Shown here piece after piece: positions 12,301-25,175 of a DNA stretch of 64,000 nt. Origin of the DNA: Oncomelania hupensis (lineage: Eukaryota; Mollusca; Gastropoda; Littorinimorpha; Pomatiopsidae); NCBI GenBank assembly GCA_036898135.1, contig CM072525.1, positions 23,425,992-23,489,991 on the forward strand. Direction: 5' to 3'. Position numbers and translations under genes: made by a program. The number at the start of each line of letters is the position of its first letter. Position 1 is the first letter of the stretch. Below the pieces are notes generated by a model. That model worked only from the letters and a program-made list of their open reading frames with translations. It was not told the DNA's origin and made no database searches.

Positions 12301-12560
12301 ACTATCACTGCAGCCGACATGATCATCAACAGTAGCAGACGTCGTCCCACCACCACCACCACGAATAGCATCAACATCGACGGCTGCAGCACCATCAGCG
12401 GACTACACTAGGTTGAAGTCACGAACATGAACAATGCAGATATAGATATCCCCAACCGTCGCTATTATCTTATTAACATCGTCACGCTCGATACATTCCT
12501 ACTACCATCTGTTTCATCATCAGCATCGACATGCTATTTATTTGCAGACTACCACCATCC
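11801..12560. other. No gene seen
   Basis: Unique sequence with a short CTG/CTA tract at 12268-12305 and CCA units at 12348-12362. Confidence 0.5.
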
Positions 12561-12810
12561 CACCACTATCTTCTTCTTCTTCTTCTTCTTCTTCTTCTTC
12601 CTCCTCCACGACCATTACTATTTCTCCTTTTACTTCTTTTTGATTTTCTTCTCTTCTGTCTTCTTCCTCTTTTATTTCTCCTCTGCCTCATCCTCTTCTT
12701 TCTCCTATCTCTCTTCTACTTTGGTCGATATCCACCTCCTCTCCCTCCTCCTCCTCATGCTCCTTATCCTCCTCCCCTTCATCATCATCATCATCATCAT
12801 CATCAATGCT
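12561..12810. repeat. Pyrimidine-rich (CTT)n/(CTC)n region ending in (ATC)n
   Basis: Pure CTT tract at 12569-12602, degenerate pyrimidine sequence, then ATC units at 12780-12805. The long frames here encode Phe/Ser/Leu runs and are not genes. Confidence 0.85.
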
Positions 12811-13057
12811 TCTTTTGGACGTGTCTTTGTGAGCTTAATCAGCAACCCGGGATGTTCTTACCAGTTTGCTCCATTTAAAAAAAAGTAATTGTTTCCATTT
12901 TGCACGCTCGAGTCTGAAGTATGTCTGTCAAGACCTCTCATTTTTCGGAGGTAATCGCGCCAAGTGCACGCCCAGCCAGAAACGATGCTGGATATCTTCC
13001 ACTCTCCTGCTCCTCCCTCTCCCCTCATCACTCCCTTCCTCTCTCTCACCTTTAATT

Positions 13058-13146
13058 TACACACACACATACACGCACGCACACACAACCACACACACGC
13101 AGTTTCTTTCACACATACACTGACGTATACACACACACGCACACAA
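13058..13146. repeat. (CA)n-rich tract
   Basis: CA dinucleotides with CG and TA interruptions. Confidence 0.85.
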
Positions 13147-13234
13147 TTTTAAAGACTTACATTATACGTTTTATCAAAGGTATATTTTAATAAACGAATA
13201 ACTGGTTTAATAAATAAATAAATAAGAAAAGAGA

Positions 13235-13400
13235 TTACTCTTATATAGGTCACTTACAAGCTCAGAGAGCTTCTCAAAGCGCTGGCCACTACTATCCAAC
13301 AATTACAAAATAGTTCGCTGAAGTCAGGATTCGAACCCACGTCGCCCGAGACGCGCGTACACAAGTCGAGCGCTCTGACGACTGAACAAACAAACAAATT
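13235..13400 (-). mobile_element. Dispersed tRNA-like repeat R2
   Basis: On the reverse strand a tRNA-like head has box B (GGGTTCGAATCC). The body holds CGAACTATTTTGTAATTGTTGG and ends in a R1-like terminus (CTCTTATATAGG at the left). A second, more diverged copy lies at 24360-24485. Its link to R1 may be a shared 3' end. Confidence 0.5.
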
Positions 13401-14068
13401 AATAACTAACCAACTAACTAATGCATTGCAGCTTTCACTCACCGAGACAAGTGTATAGTGTGTATCAAGAACGATAACCGCAGGCTAATAACCTCTCAAG
13501 GGACAAAGCAAATGGAGTTAAGGACGATGGGAGTTGCGGAACTTTTCATCAGGTGCAAGTAACTTCTTTTGCACACCAGACCCTCCTTGTAGAAAAAAAA
13601 ACCAACATGGATCGGCCATGGAAGTGTAAATTGATGGAGGCGACCCTCTCTGTCTAACTTCAACTCAAAGCGTTCACCACCCGCGCTGAAATGCTTAACA
13701 GTTTAGAGCTTTGTCATAAGGAACCTAAGTATTTAAATGGGGTAGGGAGACGCGACGTCCATAATTAATACGGAAATAACACTGCGAATGAGCGCATAAA
13801 TGGCGGCCGTTTTTCTTTCTCGCACGAGGACGACGTGTAGTGTAAAAAAAGGAGAGATTGATAGTTCTTATATATTTATCCATCTCGATGGCATCAGCCT
13901 CATGATATGTATCTATCTTCAAACCTCGAGAGCTTCCTGTCAGGGGGCTTATTCATTCTCTTTTTTTCTGGAAAAATTTAGAACAGGATTCATGCTGAAA
14001 GTTTGTGTTCTTCTTACTCTCCATCCTCCTCCCTCTTCCTCTATGTCGTCTTTCTTCTTTCAGCTCCA
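13401..14068. other. No recognisable feature
   Basis: Unique sequence; short frames only. Confidence 0.5.
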
Positions 14069-14265
14069 CCTGCTCCTCCTCCTCCTCCTCCTCCTCCTCC
14101 TTCTTCTTCTTCTTCTTCTTCTTCTTCTTCTTCTTCTTCTTCTTCTTCTATTAGTACAACTTATGTTAATCTGATGAATAAAAATGTATACAACTTCTTC
14201 TTCTTCTTCTTCTTCTTCTACTTCTTCTTTTTCTTCCTTTTCTTTTGCCTCCTCCTCCTTTTCCT
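14069..14265. repeat. (CTC)n(CTT)n arrays
   Basis: CTC units pass into CTT units (14075-14150); a second CTT array occupies 14194-14235. Confidence 0.93.
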
Positions 14266-14945
14266 CTTCCAGTGATCCATATCACGAAGATAGAGATTTT
14301 GTAGATTTTCTAAACAACGCTTATGTAGACTTGTTGTTCTTTAGGCTAACTGCGCCAATAAAACCCCATATCACCTTTAAATGTATTTCTTTATTTTATG
14401 GAAACCACATATTTAAAAACAACAACTATAGTTAGCACTTTTCAATTCACACTTTTGTTGCAAGCGCATATAAAATCCTATAGCAACGTTAAATTCAATC
14501 CCTTATCGCATGCGCATGTAAAAGGCTAGGGCATCTTTAAATTCAACCTTTTACCGCAATCACGTAAGCCTGTAAATAAGGGAGATAACGCTTATGTCAG
14601 TTCCGGAACTTGTTTCAAGGGCGTCAACTCTCTTGTACTAGAAGACTCCGCGTTGTTGTCTGTCGACTTGCCTCCCCTACTTCCATTTCACAGTTTTAAC
14701 TTTGTTGATGTAGATTCTTGTTCTTGCTTCTTGTTCTTCTTCTTCTTGTTCTTCCTCCTCTTCTTCTGCTTCTTCTTCTTCTCTTCTCTTCTTTCTTATT
14801 TGTTTTACTGCTGACTCAGCACACTTCAATCGTTAGAGTGAACACCTATTTTGCAAAATCTCTCTCTCTCCATCTTTCTCTCTCGCTCTTTCTCCCTCTC
14901 TTCCATCGTCCCTCCTCCCCCTCTTTTGGAGTTTAGCATTTGCGA
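14266..14945. other. No gene seen; pyrimidine tract
   Basis: Unique AT-rich sequence with a degenerate CTT tract at 14715-14800 and CTCT at 14858-14900. Confidence 0.5.
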
Positions 14946-15066
14946 TTGGGTTTATTTATTTATTTATTTATTTAATCGTTCTTATATAGCGCTTTTTCAA
15001 ATCAAGAGCTGCTCAAGGCGCTGGCCGATACAGGATCTAACTCAAGCCGCCCGAGGCGCCAACAAG
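14946..15066 (-). repeat. Dispersed repeat R1, 3' half
   Basis: (TTTA)n tail at the left, then TATAGCGCTTTTTCAAATCA, CTGCTCAAGGCGCTGG and CCGATACAGGATCTAACTCA, as in the other R1 copies. Confidence 0.8.
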
Positions 15067-15784
15067 AGCAAGGTTAAGCTCTCTTAATTTTTCCATTAGC
15101 AGTTTTCTTTGTTTCTTTTGTTTCATGTGGCAATGCCTGACCATTCAACAAATCAGGTTAGATTGGAAACTTTTATTCTTCTAATCGTTACTCTCTTTAC
15201 TCGTGACGCTCTTACAGATTTTCGCGTTTAGAAACAAAAAATAAAACAAAAAACACGCAGATCTAGAGAATTCTCCAATAATATCGACTAACGAAAATTA
15301 TAAACGTTATACAAAGCTTCTTCTAACAACAATGCAAACTCAAATCAAAGGTAAATAAACTATATTATTGAATACTTTGCAAATCGAAACGATTAGATCT
15401 ATCATGCGCGTTTCAGACATGCTATCCTTCACGTTTCAACGTAACAATGAGCCAATGAACTCAACATGCTACAACTTTGAAACTATAATTATGCAAGTTG
15501 AGTCGTGACAGGGCCTTCAAAATGTTACATTTGTTTTGTTTTGTCTTGTGTTTTTTTTTTTAATTTGATCCCATTAACACTCTTTTAGCTTATGTACAAT
15601 TCCTTTGTTTCTCACTATTGCAATAATTGTGTTTTGTTTTTTTTAATATAATATTAAAAGTATATCGCTTTGAAGAATAGTTGCAAAGGGTCAATTTGTA
15701 CATGAATTTATCGATCTCGTGAATTACCTTGTGTTCATTACTTGTCAGGTAAAAGTGAATACATTCTCTCGAATTTCATTCGGC
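15067..15784. other. No recognisable feature
   Basis: AT-rich unique sequence. Confidence 0.5.
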
Positions 15785-15949
15785 GTATCCACACAGTTGG
15801 ATTTTGTTTCTTTGCATTCACTTTCGAATTCATATTGCTTTCTCTTTTTGTTCTTTTTTTTTGTTAAATTTGTATATATAGAAGAACAAAAAGAGAAAGC
15901 TATATAAATTCGAAAGTGAATGCAAAGAAAGAAAATCCAACTTTGTGGA

Positions 15950-15952
<3 letters not shown>
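15785..15952. mobile_element. Foldback (hairpin) element
   Basis: Arms 15785-15855 and 15882-15952 are reverse complements over 71 bases with about five mismatches, around a 26-base loop. The shared core includes CTTTGCATTCACTTTCGAAT. The right arm runs into an ATCT/AT tract. This is the shape of a MITE-like or foldback element. No target duplication is visible because of the AT-rich flank. Confidence 0.7.
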
Positions 15953-16142
<190 letters not shown>

Positions 16143-16203
16143 GTAGATTCAAGACCTCTAGTAATTTGCTGGCACCGCTCCTCACAAAGGGTTTTAGGTT
16201 AAT

Positions 16204-17320
<1,117 letters not shown>

Positions 17321-17324
17321 GCGA

Positions 17325-17690
17325 GCGTCACCCCTTGTCGCCTCTTTTTGCGACATGCCGTCAATGGGTGTGAACGAAAAGTGCACTGAACTATCTGAAG
17401 ACTGTTGTAACATGCTATGCAGTTTAGTTGTTTTAGGGCAGACCATTTACGACATGCCTTCAAATTCAATGGGGTGAACAAAAATTGTGTTGAACTATTT
17501 GAAGGCTGTTGTAACAAGGTGTTAGGGTATTTGCGACATGCCGTCATTTTTGTTGTTGTTGTCGGGGACAGGGGTGAGTAAGACGAGACCAACAGCGTGA
17601 GCTAGAAGTGTGCTGAACTACCAGAAGACGATTTTAACTTAGGGTGTAGCAGGTGTATTAGCCTATTTTCAAAATGTCCTCAATTTTAAT
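17325..17690. repeat. Decayed long-period tandem repeat
   Basis: GCGACATGCCGTCA (17349, 17531), ACGACATGCCTTCAA (17449) and AAATGTCCTCAA (17671) head successive units that also share GGGTGTGAAC/GGGGTGAACA, TGAACTATCTGAAG/TGAACTATTTGAAG and GTTGTAAC. Unit lengths differ (roughly 100, 82 and 140 bases). Confidence 0.75.
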
Positions 17691-17784
17691 TAGTAAGAGG
17701 GGCCTGGGGGTAGGGGGAGCAGGAAGGAAAAAAGGAAGGGGTGGGGGACGGGGAAGGAGGAAGACGGGGGGGGGTGACGCTCTT

Positions 17785-18100
17785 AATGGCATGACGCTGA
17801 AATGTGTTCATGTTAGTTCCTTTAAAAGCATAAAGATACTTTTCCTTTGTGGAGGATGGGTGGAAGATGTGGGTTGTTTTGGTTTGTTATTGTTGTTGTT
17901 GTAATGCTTACTCCATTTTTGTGGGAGTTTGCTCGTGTTTATTCTGAACTTTTCCTGCTAAAATGCATGAAAGTTAGTTCTTTAAATGCATGTAAAGCAT
18001 AGAGATACATGTTTGTTTAGTTTTTTTGTTTTGTTTTTAATGCATACTCTATTTTTGTGGATTTGCTCGTGCCTATTTTAATTTTTTTTTTAAATGTTAA
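17785..18100. repeat. Two-unit degenerate tandem repeat
   Basis: Both units carry a TGTTAGTTC or AGTTAGTTCTTTAAA start, a CATAAAGATAC/CATAGAGATAC block and a TTTTTGTGG...TTTGCTCGTG end, about 150 bases apart. Confidence 0.7.
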
Positions 18101-18149
18101 AGGTACATTAATCTCTTTCTCTTATTATTATGTAATTATTAACTTATTT

Positions 18150-18150
18150 A

Positions 18151-18222
<72 letters not shown>
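18150..18222. repeat. (ATT)n microsatellite
   Basis: About 23 ATT units. Confidence 0.96.
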
Positions 18223-18223
<1 letters not shown>

Positions 18224-18890
18224 AAGGTGAAGGATATGGGAACGGGTGGTTGCCTAAAATTGTTTAAAGATAATGATGAAGATGTTGGTGTGATTTTGTG
18301 TGCATGTGTGTGTGTGAGTTATGTGCTTTCCAAATTAAATTTAAAGGTTCTTTACCATGTTAATTTGTTAAGGGACAGATTAGAAGATTAGACTGTATCA
18401 TTAGTCTAAAATCTTTATCCCTAATTTAAAAAAAAAGTTTCAAAAACTTTCAAGGTTTCAAAAAAGTTTCTCTTAGCTGTAAGACAGGTTCGTAGGGCCT
18501 TCAAAAGGTGATGTAGTGAGTCGTCTTCTTCCTCTGCCTCCCATTTTCCTTCTTCTTCTCCTTCTCTCTTCCTTGTCCTCCTCTCCTCAGTCACGTGAGA
18601 AGGTGAGAGAAATCGGTAATACAGAACACAGAATTTATTCAGACAAATAAGAACGGAACATCGCAATTAGAACTTGTCCCGATATCACACACACACACAC
18701 ACACGCACGCACACACAAATATTATCAAGACATGGCATACACCTTTCACACAAAAAAACATTTGATAAGACTTCCATTTAAAAAAAAAAACATCTTATAG
18801 ACACTATTGAAACACTGAATACGCTCAAACTGGACTTATAAAACACGCCCCGTATCATTGTGTCTGTACCTCTTTAAAAGAAAAAAAAAT
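18223..18890. other. No gene seen
   Basis: AT-rich unique sequence with (CA)n at 18686-18716. Confidence 0.5.
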
Positions 18891-18896
18891 TCCTTT

Positions 18897-19343
18897 TCTA
18901 TCCTATCCTATCCTATCCTGTAACTCGAAAATCGTAGGGGTACCACAGATGATCATTTAACCAATGTGCTCCATCTTTCCCTGTCCTCAGCAACCCTGAT
19001 TGTTTCGCTCAGTGTCAAACCAGTCCATTCTCGAATGTTGTCCTTCCCACCTCTTTTTCGGTCTCCCTCTTCTTCTACCTCCTTGCACTTTGCCTTGCAG
19101 GGTGGTCTTTGCAAGACCTGATGATCTGGTGACTTGGCCATACCATCGGAGTTTCCGTTTCTTCACCACTGTTAGCAGGACATCGTGTTGTCCAATGGTT
19201 TGTGTGATGGTCTGTCGGATTTCGTCCTTGGTGATGTGCTGGGTATAGGAAATGCCCAGAAGTCTTCTGTAGCACCTCATCTCCATGCTTTGTATTCTTC
19301 GTTGTAGATCTGCTGGGAGGGTCCATGTTTCGCAAGCGTATGG
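18897..19343 (-). pseudogene. RTE-type LINE copy B, 5'-truncated
   Basis: The reverse strand encodes the C-terminal part of the same reverse transcriptase ORF as 50738-52361: YACETWTLPADLQRR, then MEMRCYRRLLGISYTQHIT, KKRKLRWYGQVTRSSGLAKT and GGRRRGRPKKRWE. A frameshift near 19045 then breaks the reading before the end. The 3' end is a TCCTA-type tail on the top strand at 18897-18918. Upstream coding sequence, including the palm and the endonuclease, is missing. No clear target duplication. Confidence 0.85.
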
Positions 19344-20140
19344 GAAGATGGGAAAAAGACACGCACACACCCTCCGTCCATCCATCATCCACACACACTT
19401 TATCTCTCTCTTTCTCTCTTTCTCTCATATATATATACACACACACCGACTTTAAACCCCTATCTCAAATCATATGTTTAACATAATTTATTTTTTTGTC
19501 TCACCTGTTTAAAGGAAAAAAGAGGAGCTAGCTCGGTAGGTGGGCTTGGATGGGATATCAACGTAATATCAGTGTAAGATCATTGTGCACACTACGTAAC
19601 TGACCTTTTGGGCGAAGGTGAGAATTATTGTTGCCGGGTGGGGTGAACCGAGTACAACCCGCAATTGAAAATCCGCAATTGGAAAGACTTTTACTTTCAA
19701 TAAGGACTACCCGGGGTGCGAGAGTTCAGTAGGAGTAGGACTTCGACATTGCCTGTTGTTAGTGATAGGAGAGATCTACCTGACTAGTAGCTAACCACAC
19801 ACACACACGCACATACGCACACACACACACACACCACACACCCGCGCACACACCACACACCCTGCTAGCGTGTACCCGGCAATTTCACCCGTTTGTGTGG
19901 ACACGTGGCGAGTGCACTATGTCCTCCCTCCAAACCCAATCCCACCCATCCACCCTCCCACCCATACACCCTCCCACCCCCAAACTGCTGTCCTAGATTC
20001 AATGTCCCAGCTCATTCTTTACCCTCCCCCCCACCCATCTTCTCTTCCTCTAAGCCTCATCCCCCTTCTCATGCGCCCACCCAGGAAAGACTGGTTGAAA
20101 CTATTCGTAGTTAGAACTAGAAGGTTCCAGAAGTTCCAGA
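19344..20140. other. No gene seen; CA- and C-rich tracts
   Basis: Low-complexity TC at 19400-19425, (CA)n at 19795-19860 and C-rich sequence at 19920-20085. Long Pro-rich frames in the C-rich part have no family signature. Confidence 0.5.
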
Positions 20141-20156
20141 ACACACATTATTTATT

Positions 20157-20357
20157 CTATAAGGTTTCACCCAGGTTCGTCCGGGATCTCACAAACCACA
20201 ATTTCCTCCCCATCTTAGTAGTATGATTGCTCTGATGGTTCAGTGTTGACTTCGTTCCATATACACTCCTTCCCTGGGATAGTTAACCCTCCTCGTCTGC
20301 CGTATCGCAAATGGTGGGTGCGGACATTAAACTTCAATATTCATTCCTTCATTCACC
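20157..20357 (+). mobile_element. SINE S1 copy
   Basis: Starts in a box B remnant (CAGGTTCGTCC), then the S1 body: AGTATGATTGCTCTGATGG, TTCAGTGTTGA, CCCTGGGATAGTTAACCC, AATGGTGGGTGCGGACATTA, with an ATTCATTCCTTCATTCA tail. Confidence 0.75.
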
Positions 20358-20436
20358 CTCTGTGTCTTCAAGCAAAGCTTTGCAAGAAGTCTTTGTCATT
20401 TATATGAGGAGGACGTTTTAATAATAACAGCAATAA

Positions 20437-20876
<440 letters not shown>

Positions 20877-21475
20877 AGTGTTGTGGTAGTGGTGGTTTTT
20901 TTTTAACTCCCTTTGATCCGTATTTGATATTCATTTCAATTTCGTAAGATTTCCACTGTCTTGTTTTAATGGTCATCATCACGTTCAGCAACAGCAGGAG
21001 GGAAACCAGTATCATGAAGTGTGTGTCTGTACAGGTGTGAATATAATTGACAGTATAATGTATAACTGTAATGGAAATGTAGTTTTAGTATTTTGCTAAA
21101 GTAATAGTGTAATCTTTGGTAGTTGTTAATTTGTAAGAAATATATGGTTATAAATCTTTATTAGCTGAGATGCAATGTGCTGAATGAATTCCCAATTGTG
21201 CGTAATAAAGATTAGTTGACTTGACTTATCTCCACACTGCACAGCTGAGACTCGCCTCTACTAGACTATGCAAGTCTCATATACGCAGCGTGTATCATCT
21301 CGTCTCGTATCCTGCTTTTCTGTCTCCTTCCTTTTTGTCCTTCCATCGAACAGACATTATCCACAGGATATGATATTATAATGTGGCTGTGCACGTTTAC
21401 TTAGGCATGCGTTCATGTGGAAGAATTAACTGTACCATTCTGTGGTGCTTGAAAATGTTTAAAAAAATTTTAATC
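20877..21475. other. No gene seen
   Basis: Unique sequence. AATAAAGATTAG followed by TTGACTTGACTT at 21204-21228 resembles a short retroelement 3' end with a GACTT tail, as at 41950-41977. Confidence 0.4.
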
Positions 21476-21930
21476 ATCAAATAAAATACCAAAGTAATGT
21501 TTTTTTGCTGAAAAGAGATGTGCAGAAATTCCACTACTTATCAGTCACACAATCAGAGAACTTCAAATAAAAATTGCAGGAAAACTGATTGTTTAACAAT
21601 AGGTAAAATAGGAGTTTTTTCATAATACAAATAAGTGACGAAAGTAATGTTCTTTTGCTAAAATGAAATGCGCAGAAATTCCGCTATATGTGAGTCACAC
21701 ATAAACAGCTTCGAAGAAAGGGAAATTTTATTGCAGAAAACTGTTAGTGTAAGAAAATGCGATTTAAAGATAGTGTTTTCATTTGTTATTATTTTGATAA
21801 CAAAAAATAAAATACGAAACTAATGTTCTTTTGCTGAAAAGAAATGCGCTAAAATTCCTTAGTCTCTGAGTCACAGTGAGAGAGCTTAAAAGATGAGAAA
21901 TTGTTTTTTATATATTGCAGGAAACTGTTA
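21476..21930. repeat. Three-unit decayed tandem repeat (about 150-175 bp)
   Basis: Each unit holds AAAGTAATGTT or AAACTAATGTT, a TTTTTTTGCTGAAA/TTCTTTTGCT block, GAAATGCGCAGAAATTCC or a variant, GAGTCACA and ATTGCAGGAAACTG or a variant, starting near 21480, 21630 and 21805. No frame is conserved across units. Confidence 0.85.
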
Positions 21931-22500
21931 AGGTAATGACGTGAGAAGCCATCGTGTAAGAATGCCTTCACGCCTTAAGAACACAAGTGCAAGCACTTAA
22001 GACATTCTTTGCTAAAGATCAATAAGGGTATGCTATTAAATATTCCGTAATCGATGAGTCAGAAATGTGCAATGAGGGGTCGAAGGGTGAGTGATGAGTA
22101 GAGGGTGGGAAGATAAAGAGGGGATGAGGTTGGGGGGTGGTAGGGGGAGGGGGGATTAAAGTTCGAGATTGCATAAGCGTGCGGTTCTGTGTGTTTGTAT
22201 GTGTGTGTGGAGTGAGAGATGGGGGTGATAATGGTAGAGAACGGTGTGGGGGCGATGGGGGTGAGGATTAATGGAGGTTGTTGGAAGAGGAACGGGGATA
22301 GGTACGCGTGGGGGGTGAGGGGGGATAAGATACACACGCAGGAACGCGCGCGTCAACTTCCCACCCACCTTGCTTTCCTCTCATCCCCTCACCCACGCAT
22401 GCACATACATGAACAATAATACGAGCAATGACTTTTAAAGCAACGTATACATGCACGTGTACCCCTGTACAACAGTTATTAATTAATTAACATGCTCTAA
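21931..22500. other. No gene seen; G-rich top strand
   Basis: 22075-22330 is G-rich on the top strand (GGGGGTG motifs), giving a Pro-rich reverse frame without recognisable domains. Confidence 0.5.
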
Positions 22501-22504
22501 AACA

Positions 22505-22940
22505 TTCGCCTGGAGTGCATGAATGAAAGTAAAATCGGTGTTTTAATGGTAAACAACTTTCAGTTCTGTCTTTAAATACTTTAACAGTATACCACTCAAC
22601 CTTTACTCTTGAGACATCTAGCGTGAACAGAAAGCAACTTTAAGCAAAGCCTGAACAGGTTGTCAGTGGTAGCTAACTTTCTGTCTTGAAATGCTTTAGA
22701 AGAATCTCACCTGAGTGAAAGCAAAGGCGTAGCTTCTCAGTGCTAATTGCCCTTTAATGTTTTAAAATTAAAGGAACATTGCTTGAGTGAGCGAAAGTAA
22801 TGCATGCTACCAATCTTTCGTTAAAAACGGAATTTTTATGAATGAAATTAAAGACAGTCCTGTTAATGGTAACCATCTTTCTAGCTTGAAAATATTGTTG
22901 TAAACCATTTGCTTCGGGTGATTGAAAGTAAAATTAAATG
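22505..22940. repeat. Decayed tandem repeat of about 100-130 bp
   Basis: GAATGAAAGTAAAAT, GAGTGAAAGCAAAG, GAGTGAGCGAAAGTAA and GTGATTGAAAGTAAAAT alternate with TGGTAAACAACTTTC, TGGTAGCTAACTTTC and TGGTAACCATCTTTC. Units are strongly diverged. Confidence 0.65.
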
Positions 22941-23239
22941 CAGACGTTTAGTCTTAAGCGTAGGCCTTGCTTCATTGAGCATGTGCAGGCTTTTAGTACT
23001 AAATGGGTTTTCACCTTTAGGTGCATTAACCAAGGCAGATTTTAGTACTGTACATAATAAGATTCAGGCAGTATACTTGTAGGAGGAGTTCTTCGCTTGC
23101 CCCGATAAGCCTACCTTCAGGACACATGACAGCTGTAGAGAGGGATGTATGGTTTCTTCAAAAGTAGGGCTGTAGAAATGATCGAATGAATAATTTAAAT
23201 ATTACTTAAATCTTTCAGCATGACAATATATTTTTATAT

Positions 23240-23352
23240 TTATATGGTATTGTATTGTATTGCATTATATTGCATTGTATCGTATTGAACTGTATTGCGC
23301 TGTATTGTTTTGTATTGAATTGTATCGTATCGTATTTTATTGTATTGTATTT
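23240..23352. repeat. (GTATT)n pentanucleotide repeat
   Basis: TGTATTGTATTGCATTA-like units, the complement of the AATAC type seen at 10.5 kb. Confidence 0.9.
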
Positions 23353-23354
23353 AT

Positions 23355-23461
23355 TTCACTGTCTTCATATAGCCTAGCGCGCTTTTCCAACCCACGACCT
23401 GCTCCAGTCGCTGGCCGATACAGGATCTAACTCGAGCTGCCCGTGGCGCCCACTTGCAGAT
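23355..23461 (-). repeat. Dispersed repeat R1, right-hand piece split by LINE copy C
   Basis: CTAGCGCGCTTTTCCAACC, CCAGTCGCTGGCCGATACAG and CTCGAGCTGCCCGTGGCGCC are the R1 3' half. R1 resumes at 24004 after the LINE, so the LINE landed inside it. Confidence 0.8.
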
Positions 23462-23998
23462 CCTATCCTATCCTATCCTATCCTATCCTATCCTATCCTA
23501 TCCTATCCTACCCTATCCCGTAACTCAAAAGGTCGTTGGAGACCACAGATGGCCATTTAACGAGCGCACTCCATCTTTCTCTGTTCTCAGCAACCCTTAT
23601 GGCTTCGTTCAGTGCTAAACCAGTCCATTCTCGAATGTTGTCCTCCGACCTCTTTTTCTGTCTCCCTCCTCTTCTACCTCCTTGCACCGAGCCTTGCGAG
23701 ATGGTTTTTGCAAGGCCTGAAGCTCTGGTGACGTAGCCATGCCATCGGAGTTTCAGTTTCTTCACCACTGTGAGCATGTCATCATGTTGTCCAATGGCTT
23801 GTGTGATGGTCTGTCGGACTTTGTTGTTGGTGATTTGCTGGGTATAGGAAATGGCCAAGAAGTCTTCTGTAGCACCTCATCTCCATGCTTTGTATTCTTC
23901 GTTGTAGCTCTACTGAGAGGGTCCATGTTTCGCAAGCATATAAGACGATGGAGATGACAAGGGAGCGAAGCAGCCTTACCTTGGAACGTAGACTGATA
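23462..23998 (-). pseudogene. RTE-type LINE copy C, nested in R1
   Basis: The reverse strand gives an open stretch from ISYTQQITNNKVRQTIT to the end (GLALNEAIRVAENRERW, then SYGIG and a stop codon lying in the tail). Further upstream coding sequence (YACETWTLSVELQRR, MEMRCYRRLL) is in another frame, so a frameshift separates them near 23850. The tail is about 11 TCCTA units on the top strand (23461-23516). GCAGAT at 23456-23461 and 24004-24009 is the likely target duplication, since removing the LINE plus one copy rejoins R1. The 5' end is lost. Confidence 0.85.
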
Positions 23999-24003
23999 AC
24001 TGA

Positions 24004-24180
24004 GCAGATGACTGAGTGCAATTGTGGACCACCTGGAATGGGGGGTGAAGGGACCTAGTGCATGCTGGGTGTATTTGTGTAGCCGACACAACCCGTCTAG
24101 GACTTGAGCACCAGGATCTTTAAAGTCCGTGCCATGGAATTTGTGCGTGCACAAACAAGACCTTGGTTTATACTCTCATT
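24004..24180 (-). repeat. Dispersed repeat R1, left-hand piece split by LINE copy C
   Basis: Contains GGGACCTAGTGCATGCTGGG, CCCGTCTAGGACTTGAGC, AGGATCTTTAAAGTCCG and CTTGGTTTATACTCTCAT, the R1 5' half on the reverse strand. Confidence 0.85.
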
Positions 24181-24359
24181 CGGAAAATTAAAGCAAAGTT
24201 TTTTTTCTTCTTTTTTTCTTGTTAAGCAGGCTGTCAACAAGCTTTGAGCCACGGACCGTGCGGGCTGCGGTGTTATCGCTCAACATTGAACGCTTCAATG
24301 GTGCTGCCGTTGCGTACACCACTGAAGCAAATGCGCGCTCCCGGCAACGTTAGAGATTT

Positions 24360-24485
24360 TTTCCGCTCAGAGAGATTATAGAGGCGCTGGCAAACCAAGA
24401 TTCAGCATCAGCATTCTAACAAAAATAGTTTGCTGAACTCAGTATGTGATCCAGCACGTACATCACCGAAGACGGTCATGCATAA
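24360..24485 (-). mobile_element. Dispersed tRNA-like repeat R2, diverged copy
   Basis: GAGGCGCTGGC, AAAAATAGTTTGCTGAACTC and a decayed box B match the 13235-13400 repeat. Confidence 0.45.
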
Positions 24486-24683
24486 TATTACTTGCGCCAG
24501 TTACAACTGTGCCAATCAATAGCACCCAAATAAATACAATAGAATGCAAGACCATATCATACCATACAATACAATAAATTGCAATGTCGTATTAAATAAG
24601 TTTAAATATTTACATTACACTGAATTGAAAAATAATTAATTAAATAATTAATTAACAAGAATGCATAAATAAATGAGAAGACA

Positions 24684-24910
24684 GGTTGGCCTGATAGCAC
24701 AGTGGATATGGCGCTGGTTTCCTAGGCAGAAGGTCGCGAGTTCGAACCCTGCATGGGACGAACTTAGGTCTCTTAGGTACCAGGCGTTTCGGGACACCAA
24801 GGGTTTTCTCCTGGTACTCTGGTTTCCTCCCTCCTTTCAATAATGGCATTGGCAGCAGTTTATCCTAAATTTCGAACATAAAATTCGGTTTCCTTTCCAG
24901 TCTTAATAGC
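24684..24910 (+). mobile_element. SINE S2 copy
   Basis: Head: box A TAGCACAGTGG and box B GAGTTCGAACCC in correct order and spacing for a tRNA-derived promoter. Body: GGGTTTTCTCC, TACTCTGGTTTCCTCCC, CTTTCAATAATGGC, CGGTTTCCTTTCCAG. The 3' RGATCGCC block is absent. Confidence 0.8.
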
Positions 24911-25007
24911 GACTTGATTTGACACTACAAGTTACGTGAGTGATGAATATGTGTCTTTTGTGTATATTGGAGTGTGTGTAATATGTGACATCAGACGTGT
25001 ATAGCAT

Positions 25008-25127
25008 TCACGATAATGATAATGATGATGGTGATGATGATGATTGATTTATTAGTATTTACATCATTAATGTTATTAGCAGTAGTAACAGCAGCAGCAG
25101 CAACAGTAGTAGTAGTAGTAGAACTAA

Positions 25128-25174
<47 letters not shown>

Positions 25175-25175
25175 T
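25008..25175. repeat. (GAT)n, (CAG)n and (TAG)n tracts
   Basis: Short GAT tract, then AGC units, then about 20 TAG units with interruptions. Confidence 0.93.

Noticed and set aside
19870..20226. Pro-rich frame in C-rich DNA
   Set aside because: The composition alone explains the open frame, and it runs into the S1 SINE.
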